Shown here: piece by piece, positions 1-12,309 of the stretch
Layout: every line of letters begins with the position of its first letter
Numbering within the stretch: the stretch's first letter is position 1
Assembly: GCA_905331475.1 (NCBI GenBank)
Contig: CAJNYU010002677.1
Location: 248,001-312,000, forward strand
DNA length: 64,000 bases
Source: Rotaria socialis
Lineage: Eukaryota > Rotifera > Eurotatoria > Philodinida > Philodinidae
Reading direction: 5' to 3'
Position numbers and translations under genes: made by a program
The notes under the pieces: model-generated
What the model was told of the DNA's origin: nothing
Seen by the model: only the letters and a program-made list of their open reading frames with translations
Database searches by the model: none

Positions 1-1658
1 AAAGCCAAAGTTTATTGTAGAATCATAAACTAGTGAATAAAAAATTATATCGAATCCAGTTTGGCATCGTTCTATTCATTATAAAGTCTTGGAGAATCTC
101 AGCATGAGCGACTTTGGTTTTGTTTTCGAGAAATTTTTGTATGGAATAGATTTGATCGATAAAAACATTTGTTATGCATTGGGATTGAATATTGCGTATG
201 TGAAAACAATATAAAAAATGTACGCGTCTTACATGTGTGATATGTGCCCTAGTCAAACATTTTTATTCATGCGCTTGCAAGACTTGAGCTCAAGATGTGT
301 CCGTAGTTCTTGACTTTCTTGCTCAAGACAACCGCTTGAATGTTTGCATGAGTTACAAAAAGAATGCAACTATAAATTTTTATAATAAGTTGAGTTATGT
401 TGAATGTAAAATTGAAAAAAAATTGAAAAATTTCTTTAATAACAGAAACGCTTAGATAAAAATTCAAGCGCATGAGCAAAAATATCCAGCGGCATGAGCA
501 AGAAGTTTAAGAACTTGAGCTCATCGAAAGGCCTCATGTCTTGCCTCAAGACGTGTCCATAGTTCTTGACTTCTTGCTCAAGAAACTCAAGAATTGCATG
601 CGCTTGCAAAAAATGCTATGACTCGGGTGGTGTATTTATTAATGATAATGATTCATACATTCCTACTAGTATGATTTTATGGCTTAGAAAAGAACTAAAG
701 GTATTTACTCATAGAGTTTTGTTCTTTTTCTTCAAAATTTTAATACATTTCATCTAGCATTTATTTGACAATGAAAGAGCATGTTTCTTTAAATGAGATT
801 GTTTTGGAAGCGCGAAATATTGATGTAAATACGAGGTTCGAGCACAGAATTGAACACGAACTGAATTAAACACTTTTTTCTTCCATCAGACCTTTCATTA
901 TCCTTGTTATATTCATCAAACGATAACCAACGAGACACATTAGAAAGTAATATAAATAAACAATCATTTGCACATTTTGCTATTATTTCTAGTTGAAAAA
1001 TTATTAGCAATACTTGGAAATTCTTGAATATTTTTTGTCTACAACATAATCAATAATAATACTCATGTTTGAATGAAAATCTGATAGCGGAAGGTATTAT
1101 TCTAAGATCAACGTCATAATCTTTTTCAATGAAATCTTATCTTTTTTGTACACCAAACCGACAGCTCTACTATCCAGATGTAAATATTTAGAAAAAAACA
1201 TATTTTCTTTCCATTCAATACTCTCTAAAGGGAATTATTTCGTTGTTTACGATGTTAGATTTACTTATGAACTAGTTGATCATGTTTGTTGTATTGCAAC
1301 TTATGTTTTTTTATAGTACATTGACTATTTTATTTATACATTCTACTTTCTCATAGGTAGTCACGGTTCTGATTTCTATTTTTATAGCTTATAAATATAG
1401 TAAAAATCAACATCGAAACTGACCGAAAATGAGAGTATTTGTGAATAAATATGCCTTATCATATGAATAATAACGCGAGGAAAGAAAAGCAAAATAAAAT
1501 GTGCAATTGCTTTTTGTCGAGTAGCGACGACAAGTTACGTTTTTCTTTGTGCACGCTTGTCGTTGGTATTAGTGTACATGATTGCATGGTGAAAACACAA
1601 GACATTATTTTATAACCATAAAGGCTATTTGTAACGACATCAATAACTATTGTGTATA
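1..1658. other. Intergenic, no gene recognised
   Basis: No reading frame here looks like a conserved exon; the short open frames are AT-rich and unlike the coding style of the genes that follow. The stretch contains a cluster of short related repeats (listed separately) and the presumed promoter and 5' UTR of the Rab27 gene that starts at 1659. No RNA gene was recognised. Confidence 0.5.
265..610. repeat. Cluster of short imperfect direct repeats
   Basis: A block of about 39 bases at 289-327 recurs almost unchanged at 545-583 (shared core GTTCTTGACT and CTTGCTCAAGA). Both copies lie near a GCGCTTGCAA word (about 271 and 600). The intervening sequence holds related words in inverse orientation (AAGCGCATGAGC near 466) and the self-complementary CTTGAGCTCAAG at 284-295. 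This resembles the end structure of a decayed transposable element, but no target-site duplication was found. Confidence 0.4.
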
Positions 1659-3023
1659 ATGGATAATGATCTAGATTTAAAGTTTTTGGCTATTGGAGAT
1701 TCCGGTGTAGGAAAAGTAGTTTGATTTGATGTTTTATCTTTGTTTTTAAAATCGTAGATTTTATGTTCATATCTAGACATGTTTACTCAACCAATATGTT
1801 GACGGTAATTACAATGAAAAATTAGCTCCAACTGTTGGTATTGATATTCGAGATAAAAATATTGACTATGAATCACATCGATCAAATAGTTTGTTTAAAA
1901 TTCATTTACAATTATGGTAATTATTCTAAAACAAAAAGGAAAAGAAAGTCCATTTCGGCTGTTGACGATATTTTCAGTTTTTAAAACGAAAAAGAAAAAC
2001 GTGAATTGAATATAGAATCTTTGCTTTTAAGCGTAAAAATTACTAGGATCGATATTCGTTAATTAAACTAATTGCAGAAATGAGTAGGGTGCAAGGCGTC
2101 GTGAATGGATGAATAAAATAAAAGCTATATTTTTATCGAAAAATTTTCTTTCACATTCTTGTTTTTCACTTAATATGATGTGTCAGCACGTGCTTTTAAG
2201 TTTTCAATATACATACGTATATGTTAGATGTGAGAATACTCTCAAAATCCCGCTGCTCTTATTCGAGCTGCGGGAGATGGAGAGCATTAAGGAACCAAAG
2301 CAGCAGTGTTTAAGAGTATGATGTTTTGAAATTTCTATCCGATGTAATTGTTGTCTATCGTTGCAAAAAAAAAGAAAAAAGTCTAAAATATAGAAGAGCA
2401 AAAACACTCAATGAGTCGTTCTCGGAACTTGTTGAATATTTGTTAGCTGTTGTCAAACATTTCGTTTTAATCTAATCAAGAACATTATTTCTAAGCCTTC
2501 TATTAGTTTGACGAGAAGAAAAAATAAAATTTATTTTAATCGTTTCGTTTATTCCAGGGATACTGCCGGACAAGAACGTTTTCGTTCTCTTACATCATCA
2601 TTTTTTCGTGATGCTTATGGTTTTTTACTTGTATTTGATTTAACAAATGAAACATCATTTATTAATGTACGTAATTGGATAACGGAAATAGGAACGAATG
2701 CTTATTCAGAAAATGTCGATATAATACTTGTTGGTAATAAATGTGATTTAGAATCTAGTCGTGTGATATCAAAATTATGTGCCGAAGAATTTGCCCAACA
2801 ACATAAAATTAAATATATTGAAACAAGTGCATTAAAAAATATTCATGTAGAAGAATCAGTTAAATTACTACTCGATCTAGTTATGGATCGTTTAGAGCAA
2901 AGTCAAGACTTTTCTAAGCCAAGCAGACGTCAATCAAAATCTACCAATGAACCTATAAATAATTTAAATTTCGACAATAACAAGAGAAAAAATGCACGCG
3001 TATCTTATTGTTGTTCGTATTAA
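1659..3023 (+). CDS. RAB27: Rab27-type small GTPase
   Basis: Small GTPase that recruits effectors for docking of secretory vesicles and lysosome-related organelles. Three exons: 1659-1715, 1777-1916 and 2558-3023, giving 220 residues (human RAB27A has 221). Visible motifs are the P-loop GDSGVGKT (split by intron 1), the DTAGQERFRS switch II, NKCD and ETSAL for guanine binding. The Rab27 signature is the longer loop between strands beta2 and beta3 ending KIHLQLW, where most Rabs are shorter. The protein ends CCSY, a CCXX-type prenylation motif. Intron 2 is 641 bases. Polyadenylation hexamers AATAAA lie at 3030 and 3045, very close to the stop; the converging gene ends about 107 bases away. Assignment to Rab27 rather than another Rab rests on the insert and on the FLNVRNW-like segment. 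Confidence 0.93.
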
Positions 3024-3130
3024 AGCACAAATAAAAAAAATAGAAATAAAATGAAACTATCTGACTGAATTTTATTTGAAAATATTCAAGCGTTTGTTTA
3101 AATCTATGTAATAACAAAAATATACAACTT

Positions 3131-4857
3131 TTATTTTATTTTTATCTGATCCGAATTACTTAATGTATGCGCAAGATTGCGAGCTAACATGACTTGAGCT
3201 TGAAGTGTAAGCGCAGCAGTATTCGATTGTTTAGAATTAGTATCATTTTCTTTATCGATATCATTCAGTAAATATTGGATTTTATCTGTAAAAATTTTAT
3301 CATTCGATCGAACTTGTTCATAGACTTCATTTAAATGGGTTATTGAATTTAATTTTTGTATTGTTTCATTTGATAATAAAAATCCTGATTGTTGATCATT
3401 AGTTGTTGATTGATGATTTGGTACACCTAAATATATTGCAATCATTTTTCTTATAACCGATATGCAATTTAATGTAAGATAAAGATCATAACCTAGATTT
3501 GCTCGCTCTTAAAGACAATACCATTACGATGATGGTATGAATCAGTTAAAACCAGGGCAAAAGAAAACACGAACGTGCCGAATAGAAAATCATATCATTT
3601 ATGAAATAGCAGGCCTCGACATATATGCATATGCTTCTATGCATTAATCTTAATTTTTATAATTGTGACAAGATTTGATGGAATATTTTAAGAAATAGAT
3701 TTAATCTATCTATCTATCTATATATATACATGTATAATGAAATCGAATTATTCGATGATTAAATATAATGCTTCTCGACAGAGAGATTGTACAAGGGAGA
3801 CACATGGAAATGACTGATAGGAACAAGTAAAGATTTCGAAAACGTCTAAGTAATTCTTGAGTAACGAAGAATTCCTTCCGACTTTTTGAGTGATCTCGAT
3901 GTTTGATTCAATTAAGATAATCCTGTAAAGAATCGTCTATGGACTAATCAAAAAGAAAAAGAAGATTTTTCGATTGATTTCATCAGTCTCGAAGAGAAAA
4001 TTATTCTTAATAAGATTCGGCAGCATATTACACTGCAATACCGAGATCGACTATTCAATTACTTATTCTCTTTTCTACTGTTATCTATACGAACCTGTTT
4101 CGAGACGTTTGAAAAACTGATGAGTATCAACTAAAGCATTTTGAAGTTGTTTATCAATTTCAATAATTTGTTCGTTGGTAAATATTGTTTCAAATTCAGT
4201 TTCATTCATATCATTGGATTTTTGTGCAAGCAGCTCAGTTCGTACTTGTCCGAAAACATCTTTTAAATCTGCACTTGTTTCTTCATCATCACCCGACTGC
4301 TGTTGTTCATTATCAGCATATTCAAGTATACGTGAATCAATGCAAAGATTGGATTCATCGATAGGTAACTGTTCGAACATATTGAGAACATTACGATTAG
4401 TCCACATATCTTGATGAATTGTCATTGGCGGATTACGTAAGCAAACGACTAATTCACTAAGATATTCAATAAGACCTAATTGAACATTTTGACCAACAAT
4501 TGGCTTATGTATATAATAGGATAACATATTTGATAATTGATGAAGATCGCCAAGTGATGATGAATTAAATATATCATCGAGACGTAAAATGAATGAACGT
4601 GGAAACATGGCTGTTTCGAGGAAAAAATCTTTTATAAAAGCAATGGAATTTGATGAGCGCGATGCATGAAGACGCTGTGCAAAATCTGAGTCAAGTTCGC
4701 CAAGTAGCCAGGCAACAACTTTTAGATTTGTATTTGTTGTCATTAAAAATGTTGATGTTGGTAAACTTGGTACATGTGGACAACCAAGTGAAACCAGCGA
4801 ACGATGAAGAATATTGCGAAGTTCCACACATGGATCTGTATGTGAATAGAAAGTCAT
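3131..4857 (-). CDS. HAUS7: Probable HAUS augmin-like complex subunit 7
   Basis: Two exons on the minus strand, 4857-4095 and 3426-3131, join in frame (donor after ACAG, acceptor TTTAG) to 352 residues; human HAUS7 is about 368. The N-terminal part resembles the HAUS7 family: a LGCPHVPSLP segment followed by an AWLLGELDSDFAQRL-like helix where family members have a Cys-Pro and an EWMCTRVWPSL-type helix. The middle is acidic with predicted helices and the C-terminal exon is helical. Augmin nucleates branched microtubules in the spindle. The assignment is from remembered family pattern and length, with modest identity. The ATG is directly preceded by TTATTATTTAG, a perfect splice acceptor, so an upstream 5' UTR or coding exon is likely. 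Lies 416 bases downstream of the TMUB-like gene on the same strand. Confidence 0.55.
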
Positions 4858-5273
4858 CTAAATAATAAAAATGTGAAACATAAATTTCATTGAAGACTTA
4901 TTTTTTTTCATATAGTTTCACATTTCGCTGTAGTATAAAATCTTAGAAAGATGATACACAACCGCCATATACACAAGAATGATAAACACCTATCAACTCA
5001 TTACCCAATGCAATCTAAGGAAAATATCATCGTACAATTTTAAACAGGATTATAAATTCAATAAAAATAAAATAGATTACGTTTCACTTGAAAAAAAGAC
5101 AAAAGCAATAGAATAAGATTGACAGATCGTTATTTATTTAAATAATTCGAAAGAGAAAAAAGTTAAACCAAGAGCGGCTTCGTTTATAACTCTTCTAGAA
5201 TACATACATACAAAAAAAAATATATTTATGTATAAGGTGTTACCAGAAAAAGCGCACAAAAAAAAACAAATAT
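4858..5273. other. Short intergenic spacer
   Basis: AT-rich spacer between the probable HAUS7 gene and the TMUB-like gene, both on the minus strand. It should hold the 3' UTR of the latter and the promoter or first non-coding exon of the former. Nothing else is visible. Confidence 0.5.
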
Positions 5274-6790
5274 TCAATCGAGGTGAACATGTTGTATTGG
5301 TGTTATGGCAATTGTTGTGACTGGTTGTCTCCTGTGGAATAATGTTCGACGTGTTGCTAGGAAAGAACCGCAGGTGAATATTAAAAATATAATCGTTATC
5401 AATACGAGCACAACTGTTGATATGGGCGAAAATAGCACACGATACTTAATACGTAGATACCATACAAATCCAAGCATCAATGTTAATAGGAGTAGAAAAT
5501 GTGACGAAACATTAACAGGTGACGAATCAATTAATGTTGACGTATCAAAGTCATTACGATTCATATGTGTACCTGATGGCATATCATCGTTTCTTTGGTT
5601 TGTTGGTTCATGACGTCGTGCAGTGATTTGGCAATGTATTGTTGTTTGATCACGGATATTACAGATTTGTAGAGTCTCTCGATCTTGTAATTCCCGACCT
5701 TGATATATAAATCGAATTATTTTATTTGTTGCTAATTCACCAGCAAAATGCAATCTAAAGAAATTCAATCGAAAATCAGTTTCCAATAAAAATAACTATG
5801 AATATGCATGTCGAATTTTTAGCTACGATGTTGGCAGGTGAACTCTATCTATTTTCATGGCGATGAGTTTTTTAGCTATCAGAAATTGAATTTCATTTAA
5901 AAAATGATCCTTCGATATTCCTATTCGTCGCCCTTAGGGTCTAGTTTGAACTACAAAATAAGGAGCAATTGACCTTTGTAAATGGCATCGATGCGGTGTT
6001 ATATGTATCTAATCACTACATATCATAGCGGTAGGGTGCTGTAGGAGAAAGTCGATTGCGACTATTCTTCATCCGAAAGACTATTTAACTGTAATCAAAA
6101 TAGCGCTGCCTAAAACTATCTTGAATTCACTTCTAATAAGACGTGAGTAGGCTCATTCAATAAAAATTCTTACTGTTTCAGTTTTGATATCGTATCATTT
6201 GGATTCGCTAATATTTCTTTTTTGGTATCATTAAGAAATTTAATAATAATTCTTAGCGATGGGCTTTCATTTTCCTCAACCGCTGTTGATTCATCGATGA
6301 TTGTTTCTACAGAATCTGGTTGAATACATTGTGATTGTTCTGTTTGAATACTAGTGGATTCTGGAACCAATGGTATTTGTTCAGCATTAAATTCATCATT
6401 TTCACTGGATCTAAATCGTAAAAGGAAATTGAAGAAAAAGAATATTCCGTAAATTGATTTTACTCATTATCAGAATCATGTTCTGCTTGTGTTTCATTCT
6501 CAGACGATGGAATTGGAAATTGTTCAGTCGGTGGAGTTAATCTTGACGGTGAAACTGAACTTGTTCTTTCTGATTCGTCTTCTAGAATTAAATAATTTGC
6601 AACAAAAACTAAATAAGAATGGATCATTACCGTTATTTCTACGTGTTCGTCGTTCAATAATAAATAATGTGGGAGGAAAATGAATATAATTAACATGAGT
6701 TGAAAACCAAGCAAGCGAAACAATACCAATAAATAGAAAAAAACCAAGAGCATACAGAAAATCATCACCAATGCCTTCAATAAACGACAT
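5274..6790 (-). CDS. TMUB1: TMUB1/2-like transmembrane ubiquitin-like protein
   Basis: Membrane protein with a ubiquitin-like domain; the family works in ER-associated degradation and shuttling. Four exons: 6790-6631, 6581-6464, 6410-6174 and 5754-5274, 331 residues. The N-terminus MSFIEGIGDD followed by a hydrophobic segment ending AWFSTHV matches the family start (MTLIEGVGDE ... AWVSTHT). A Ser/Thr/Glu-rich linker follows. The ubiquitin-like fold runs from about residue 145 to 217, with KFLNDT at its start and IYQGRELQD at its centre, both family signatures. Two closing membrane segments sit near residues 256-275 (containing WYLRIKYR, family WYFRINYR) and 285-303. All splice sites are GT-AG and keep frame. 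Whether it is closer to TMUB1 or TMUB2 cannot be told from the sequence alone. Confidence 0.9.
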
Positions 6791-7895
6791 TTTTAAATAG
6801 ATCTTTATCTAGAAATAAAACAAGAAAATAACATGATTTCTCTCCACGATTTACTATCATGGCAATTTATTTCATTTTTTGTTTTTGAGTAACGAGAAAT
6901 TTTTGAGTAGTTATTCAAATATTAACTTCTTGATTACAATTAATTATTGTGTAAAACATTTCAATAGATCATATGAAAAAGAAAGAGAAGAACAGATTTC
7001 AATAAAAACACGTTTTTTATGGTAAAGATTGGTAACCATTTAGAAATACGTTCCTTCACATTACTCCATCTATGTATGACAAATCGAAGCAGATGACGTC
7101 TGTGAACGGCAATATAAAGCAAAGGAAAAACCAGTATTTTATACTTATGTTCAATTTCACAAGGAATTGTAAACCTTTATAGCGCTTCTCCATTGAGACA
7201 GATTCAGCTATAGAACAGTTTTTATATCTTAGCTGCCTTTATATGAGCTTTCAAATGCTTATAATGGCACCACCTCAAACAGTATTCATCATTTAAGCTG
7301 ATACTGCATCTTGTTTAGAAGAGTCTACCGATTTGATTCTGAAACTTTCACAATATTTTATTGAATAATTGTTATGTGCCTAAAACTAGATCCATAAATT
7401 CAGTAAAAAAATCATGAACATAAACGCTTTTAGTTTTCTACTTGCCTAATTGAGATGTTTGTATGGACTAAAACAATAATGCTCCGTTCGGTTCATCTCT
7501 TCGTATAGGAGAATTTTTAGAGATAACATATTCCGATAAATTAAGCGGTAGAGACAATAAGATGTTAAATGAAAACATCTGTGAATATCCTATTGTACTC
7601 ACTAATCATCTTGCTTTTTCATACGGATCTACTTTTACTAATGGTTTGTTTTTCTTTCTTCGATATAGTCGACGATAAAGTCATGATATTCTTTTTCTCG
7701 CTTCAACTTCAACAATGTTTACTACAAGGTATTTGTTCGCGTCACTTATGAAGACTTAGTGCTAATTGACTTGTGATAGAAACATGGCTGAGACTCAATA
7801 AAAAAAAAGCAATATCAAAGACAATAAACAGAAACACATGTTCAGTGTTACTGCGACACAATTAACGAATGTAAATGATTGAGGGGGGGGGGGGN

Positions 7896-7926
<31 letters not shown>

Positions 7927-7931
7927 ACCCC

Positions 7932-8022
<91 letters not shown>

Positions 8023-9471
8023 CAGAACATGCGAAAATGGAAAATATTTTAAAAGTAGAATAACAGAAAACATCTGCACACATCGATTAAGTAAACCGGA
8101 ACTCGCCATCTACATTTCTACAAAAATCGTTTACCCATAATAGAAAAAGAAAACACACAAGTTTCGCTCGGTAACATCTATTCTAGAAGAAATACGTATG
8201 TCATTTTCGACTTAGCCAAGAAAAACTTTATTGCGAAACTTAAAACAATTGAGTTAAATCAAGATTTCAGTATTTTCAATCTATGCTAGAATGAATTCAT
8301 CGGGCTGCTATGAAAGAAATCGACTATTTTATATAATAATAAAACACTTAAAACTAATGTCTTATGGCCTTCGCCGGCGATCAGGAAAATCTCGACATTT
8401 GTAAATTAATAATTGACATCAGAGCATAGGAATTTTATCATGATTGAACAAGCTACAGATTCAAAAACATAAATTATCAAAATTTTCAACTAGGAATAAT
8501 TAGTCAAAATGTGTTTTCTGAACCCGTCAAATTGAACGAACCTCGATTAGTAGTAAAGTACATTGCAGAGACGCACTGCCAGTTCATCGACAGATTAGGA
8601 ATATCTATTTCGCAGTTCTTGGAAACTACTGGCGAATACCGATAACCAAAATAAAATTGCTGTGCTATGATATCGCTAATGAAACTTAATTTTGGCAGAA
8701 TCAATATGACCATATCATTTATTAACTGAGCAATATGGAAAACAATTTCTTGGAAAATGTCGAGAACACTGAAACCTTGATCCGTTTTAGCTTTCGCCAC
8801 TTTATTTTTATTAACTTGCCTAAAATTTTCTCCTCGAGATAAATAGCTTGAGTACGCCAAAGAGACTCAGTCAGTCATCCTTAGAGAACATATCGGCCAA
8901 TACGAAATAAAGATATATATTTAGATAATATTACATTTTTCTCTTATAGTTATTTATTTCTTTTCATAGATTCCATTTCAAAAATGAGGGAGAAAAAACA
9001 ACACAAAGAAGCAATTGTTTTCAGAAAAAACAGAATCTATTCTCATGGCACTGCCACGATTGAGATCAAATTGAAATATTTTGAAGATCAAAAAAAAAAC
9101 AAAGCACAAAAGGAAAAAAGAGAAAATGAGAGTGTGTATATCTCTAATTGAATCTTTTTTCATCATTTTGAAAAGAAAAATATTCAATAGTTATCAAAAA
9201 AAAACAGAATTCTTTCCTGATAGAAAATGTTGATCTTTCGAACTTATGTCGCGACGAACAAAAGAAAAGAAGATAAAATCGTATTGCAGTCTACACAAAC
9301 ACACATATGTATATTTATATATACTCACATAGAACAAAATGAGAAACATAAACCAAGAGAAGAAACACAGAGAAGATCTTGTGTCATCATCTTATGACTT
9401 CTTTCATATAGACACACAAATATGACTTTAGGAGACAACAGTGAAAAAACTGTACAAAAAGAAAAAAAGCT
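6791..9471. other. Intergenic region with homopolymer tract
   Basis: Spacer between the TMUB-like promoter and the 3' end of GATAD2. No frame could be tied to a family. The longest open frame (minus, about 8504-8860, 118 residues) has no recognisable domain and no flanking exon signals I trust. The outstanding object is the G/C homopolymer at 7883-8021. The part nearest 9472 is A-rich and probably GATAD2 3' UTR. Confidence 0.5.
7883..8021. repeat. G12-N-C126 homopolymer tract
   Basis: Twelve G, one undetermined base (7895), then 126 positions of C broken only by A at 7927 and 7932. This is the only ambiguous base noticed in the window and the only GC-rich stretch of this length. The G-to-C flip across an N looks like a forced join at a read or contig end, or a homopolymer the sequencer could not read. 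If real it could form a G-quadruplex on the minus strand. Open frames through it (poly-Gly, poly-Pro) are meaningless. Confidence 0.9.
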
Positions 9472-12309
9472 TCATTTCGAATGATGATGTTGCTGTTTAG
9501 CTGCTTGGGGTATCATATCAAGTAAATATTGAGCTGGATTAGGTTGACGCATAAGTGATGCGGCCATAGCTGGTAATGCAGCTAATGCTGCCTGTTGTTG
9601 TTGCTGCTGTTGACTTGATTTTGCTGCAAGTGCTGCAGCTGCTTGATTAGCAACAGCAAATGGAAGCATATTTGATAGAAAATGTTTTTGAAAGAATTCC
9701 ATTTGTTCATTAGTTTGTAAAGCAGCTAATGTTGATGCTAGAGTTTCAGCTGATGATGGAGTTAATGCTGACATTGCTGAGGAATTTGTATTGTGATGCT
9801 TCGATGAACTACTACTCTTTCCTGAATGATGATGATGAGAATGATGATTATTATTATTATTATTATTATTTGTACTATTATTATTATTATGGTGATGATG
9901 ATGATGATTTGAACTTGTTTTTGTTGATAGTGGTTTATTCGAATGTTTATTTGTTTGATGCATATGTTTACTTTGGTGTTGTTGTTGTTGTTGTTGTTGT
10001 TGCTGTTGTTGTTGTTGTGGTGGCGGTTGAGTAGATGATGATTGTTTAACTGTACTTGTTGGTGTTGTTGTTGTTAATGTTGATTGTTGTTGAAATTTAG
10101 CATCAAGTTCTTTTTCTTGTTGTAAAGCTTTAATAAATGCCTGACGTAAGCGATTCGAATGATCTTGTTTAAGTAACTTTTTCTGTGATGTTTTTGTACA
10201 ACGATCACAAAGAATTTTATCATCAGAATTCGTATCACTATTTGATGACATTTCATGCCATGTCACCGACCAATCAGTGCCGCATTGAACACATACATGT
10301 GGCAAATTCATTGAAATTTCGTGTGAACGGCGATTAGCAATATCGCTGTATGTATTCATCGCTTGTTCAAGACCGAGAAAAGCTAAAAATTCAGACCAAC
10401 CATTAACGCCAGGAATGAATGTTAAATCACATGTGGACGGTTTAGGTGTTGGAATTTGTAATAAGGTTTGTTCTAATTGTTTACGTAATGCTAATTTAGC
10501 ATTTAATAAATGTTGTTCAGCAGCGACACCATTACCTAAAAATATCATTAGAATTAATTACTAGAATGTTCTTTTCATTGATAAAGCCTTAGAAAAAAAG
10601 GAGTTTTTTTCATGAACAAATGCAGTACAAAATCCTAAGGGAGTAAGAAAAGCTGTCTCATATCTTTCAGAAAATTAATCGATTTCTATTGGAAAATTTC
10701 TTTGAGAGTATAGAAGTACGGTCGACTAGAAAATTGTCCGTCTTACATGTTCTACCTACGAGAAAACGGATAAAAAGCAGGATTTTGCCGAAGTAAATAA
10801 TAGAAGGATTCATAAATTCACATTAGAATCGAGACTTTACTTTTGCGTATTTACTTAGGCAACATCGGAGAGGATTGAAAGGGAAATTTTGAATTTTGAT
10901 TGTTTTAGAAATGTAAAGGGTATTAATTTTAGGATATAGAAACTATCAAAAAATTTGTCTAACAAATTTATTCTTTTCAAATATACTTTTTGATGTATTG
11001 TTTGTAGTTGATGTATTTGACGAATGTTTTGTTGCCGCGTTCGGTACTGACGATGATATTCGTGTAGCTGTTGCTGGTGGTATACTGCTGCTATTAGTAT
11101 TATTAGATTGACGAATAGCCTGAGGGATTGATTGAGAGTTTTTCGATGATTGTTGTTGTGCTATTTGGCTACTATTATTATTTGAACGATTAACAGTATA
11201 TTGATTTGGATGTGGTGGTTTTGTTGGTATTGGTCTATTCGCATTATTCTATTAGGAGAAAGAAAACAAAGAAAATATTTCATTTTTGAACGATCAAAAA
11301 AGCTCATTCTTACTTGTTGATGCTGTTTTGTGGCTAATATTGGATTTTTACCATCGATCACTGATGATTGTTGGCTTAGTTTTGTTGCTGTTGTTGGCGT
11401 TGGTGTTCCTGTCGTCGTTCGTTGTTTAAGAGAGTTATTAGTAGTGTTATTATTTGTTTGTGATACAAGTCTTTGATTTGTTTTTAATTTTTGCATAAGA
11501 ACAAGCAATGCCTCTTGACATTGTAGTTCGTGTTGAAGACGACGATATTCAGCAAGCACGACTGGTGTCATTTCATCTTCGTCTAATCGCTTATATGATG
11601 TATGATTTTGTTCACCGTTTAGGATTGTCATCTTTTTCGGTTCTGGTTTAGTTTTGTGAGTTGTTGATGATAACAAAGACATTCGACGTTCATTCTGATT
11701 GACTTTTCTAAAACGATATCATGAAAGTTGTTTTGTTTACTTTTTTTGTGTACTTTTTTGTTTTGAAGGAAGAGAAAAAGATGGGGATAGTTGTTGTTCG
11801 TTCAGAATAAAGAAAAGAAAACAGAACGAAACAAGATGTATATGACGAGTAAGTAACAACGGTGTCGAGGTTCGATTTAATGTTTGGAAGCGTTGAATGG
11901 CGGAAGGTGGGACGAGAAACAACGAGAGAAAAGAAGAAAAAAAAAGAAGGGGATGAAAATATCTATCTGCTGGTGATGGTGGAACGCCACTACTAACGTC
12001 GTCGACGAGGACGGCCAATTGAACGTTACCACGACAATCATCATATTCGCATAGAAAAAAAAAGAAAAGAAATAAAGGATGACTGAACGAACGAATAAGG
12101 CAGCGGGCAAGCAGGGGGTAACACCACACGCCCTAAGCTTTCATTTGTATTTTGCTTTGTTTTTTTTTAAATTCGACTTACTCATCATAATTAGTACCAC
12201 GAAATTTCTTTGTTAACGTTGATATTGAATTATGATTGGCAGTTGTTGCTATTGGTACGTTACTGTTATCTAACGGTGATTTACGTTTAAGTGCAATATT
12301 TGGTATCAT
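9472..12309 (-). CDS. GATAD2: GATAD2 / p66 subunit of the NuRD complex
   Basis: p66 is a scaffold of the NuRD chromatin-remodelling and deacetylase complex, bridging MBD2/3 and CHD4. Four exons: 12309-12182, 11707-11314, 11248-10987 and 10535-9472, 615 residues, all GT-AG and in frame. Exon 2 encodes conserved region 1, a helix with LAEYRRLQHELQCQEALLVL that in the family forms the coiled coil with MBD2/3. Exon 4 opens with KLALRKQLEQTLLQIPTPKP, a family signature, then the GATA-type zinc finger: CVQC, a 24-residue spacer, CDRC, followed by KKLLKQDHSNRLRQAFIKAL. The usual finger spacer is about 17, so this loop is expanded by Ser/Asn/Asp residues. The tail is rich in Gln, Asn and His homopolymers and ends MIPQAAKQQHHHSK. 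Start chosen at MIPNIALKRKSP, which begins the basic N-terminus. Confidence 0.93.

Noticed and set aside
7795..8109. Poly-Gly and poly-Pro open frames on both strands
   Set aside because: They exist only because the C/G homopolymer lacks stop codons.
8504..8860. 118-residue minus-strand open frame
   Set aside because: No recognised domain, no convincing splice partners, and it lies in AT-rich intergenic sequence. Kept only as a note.
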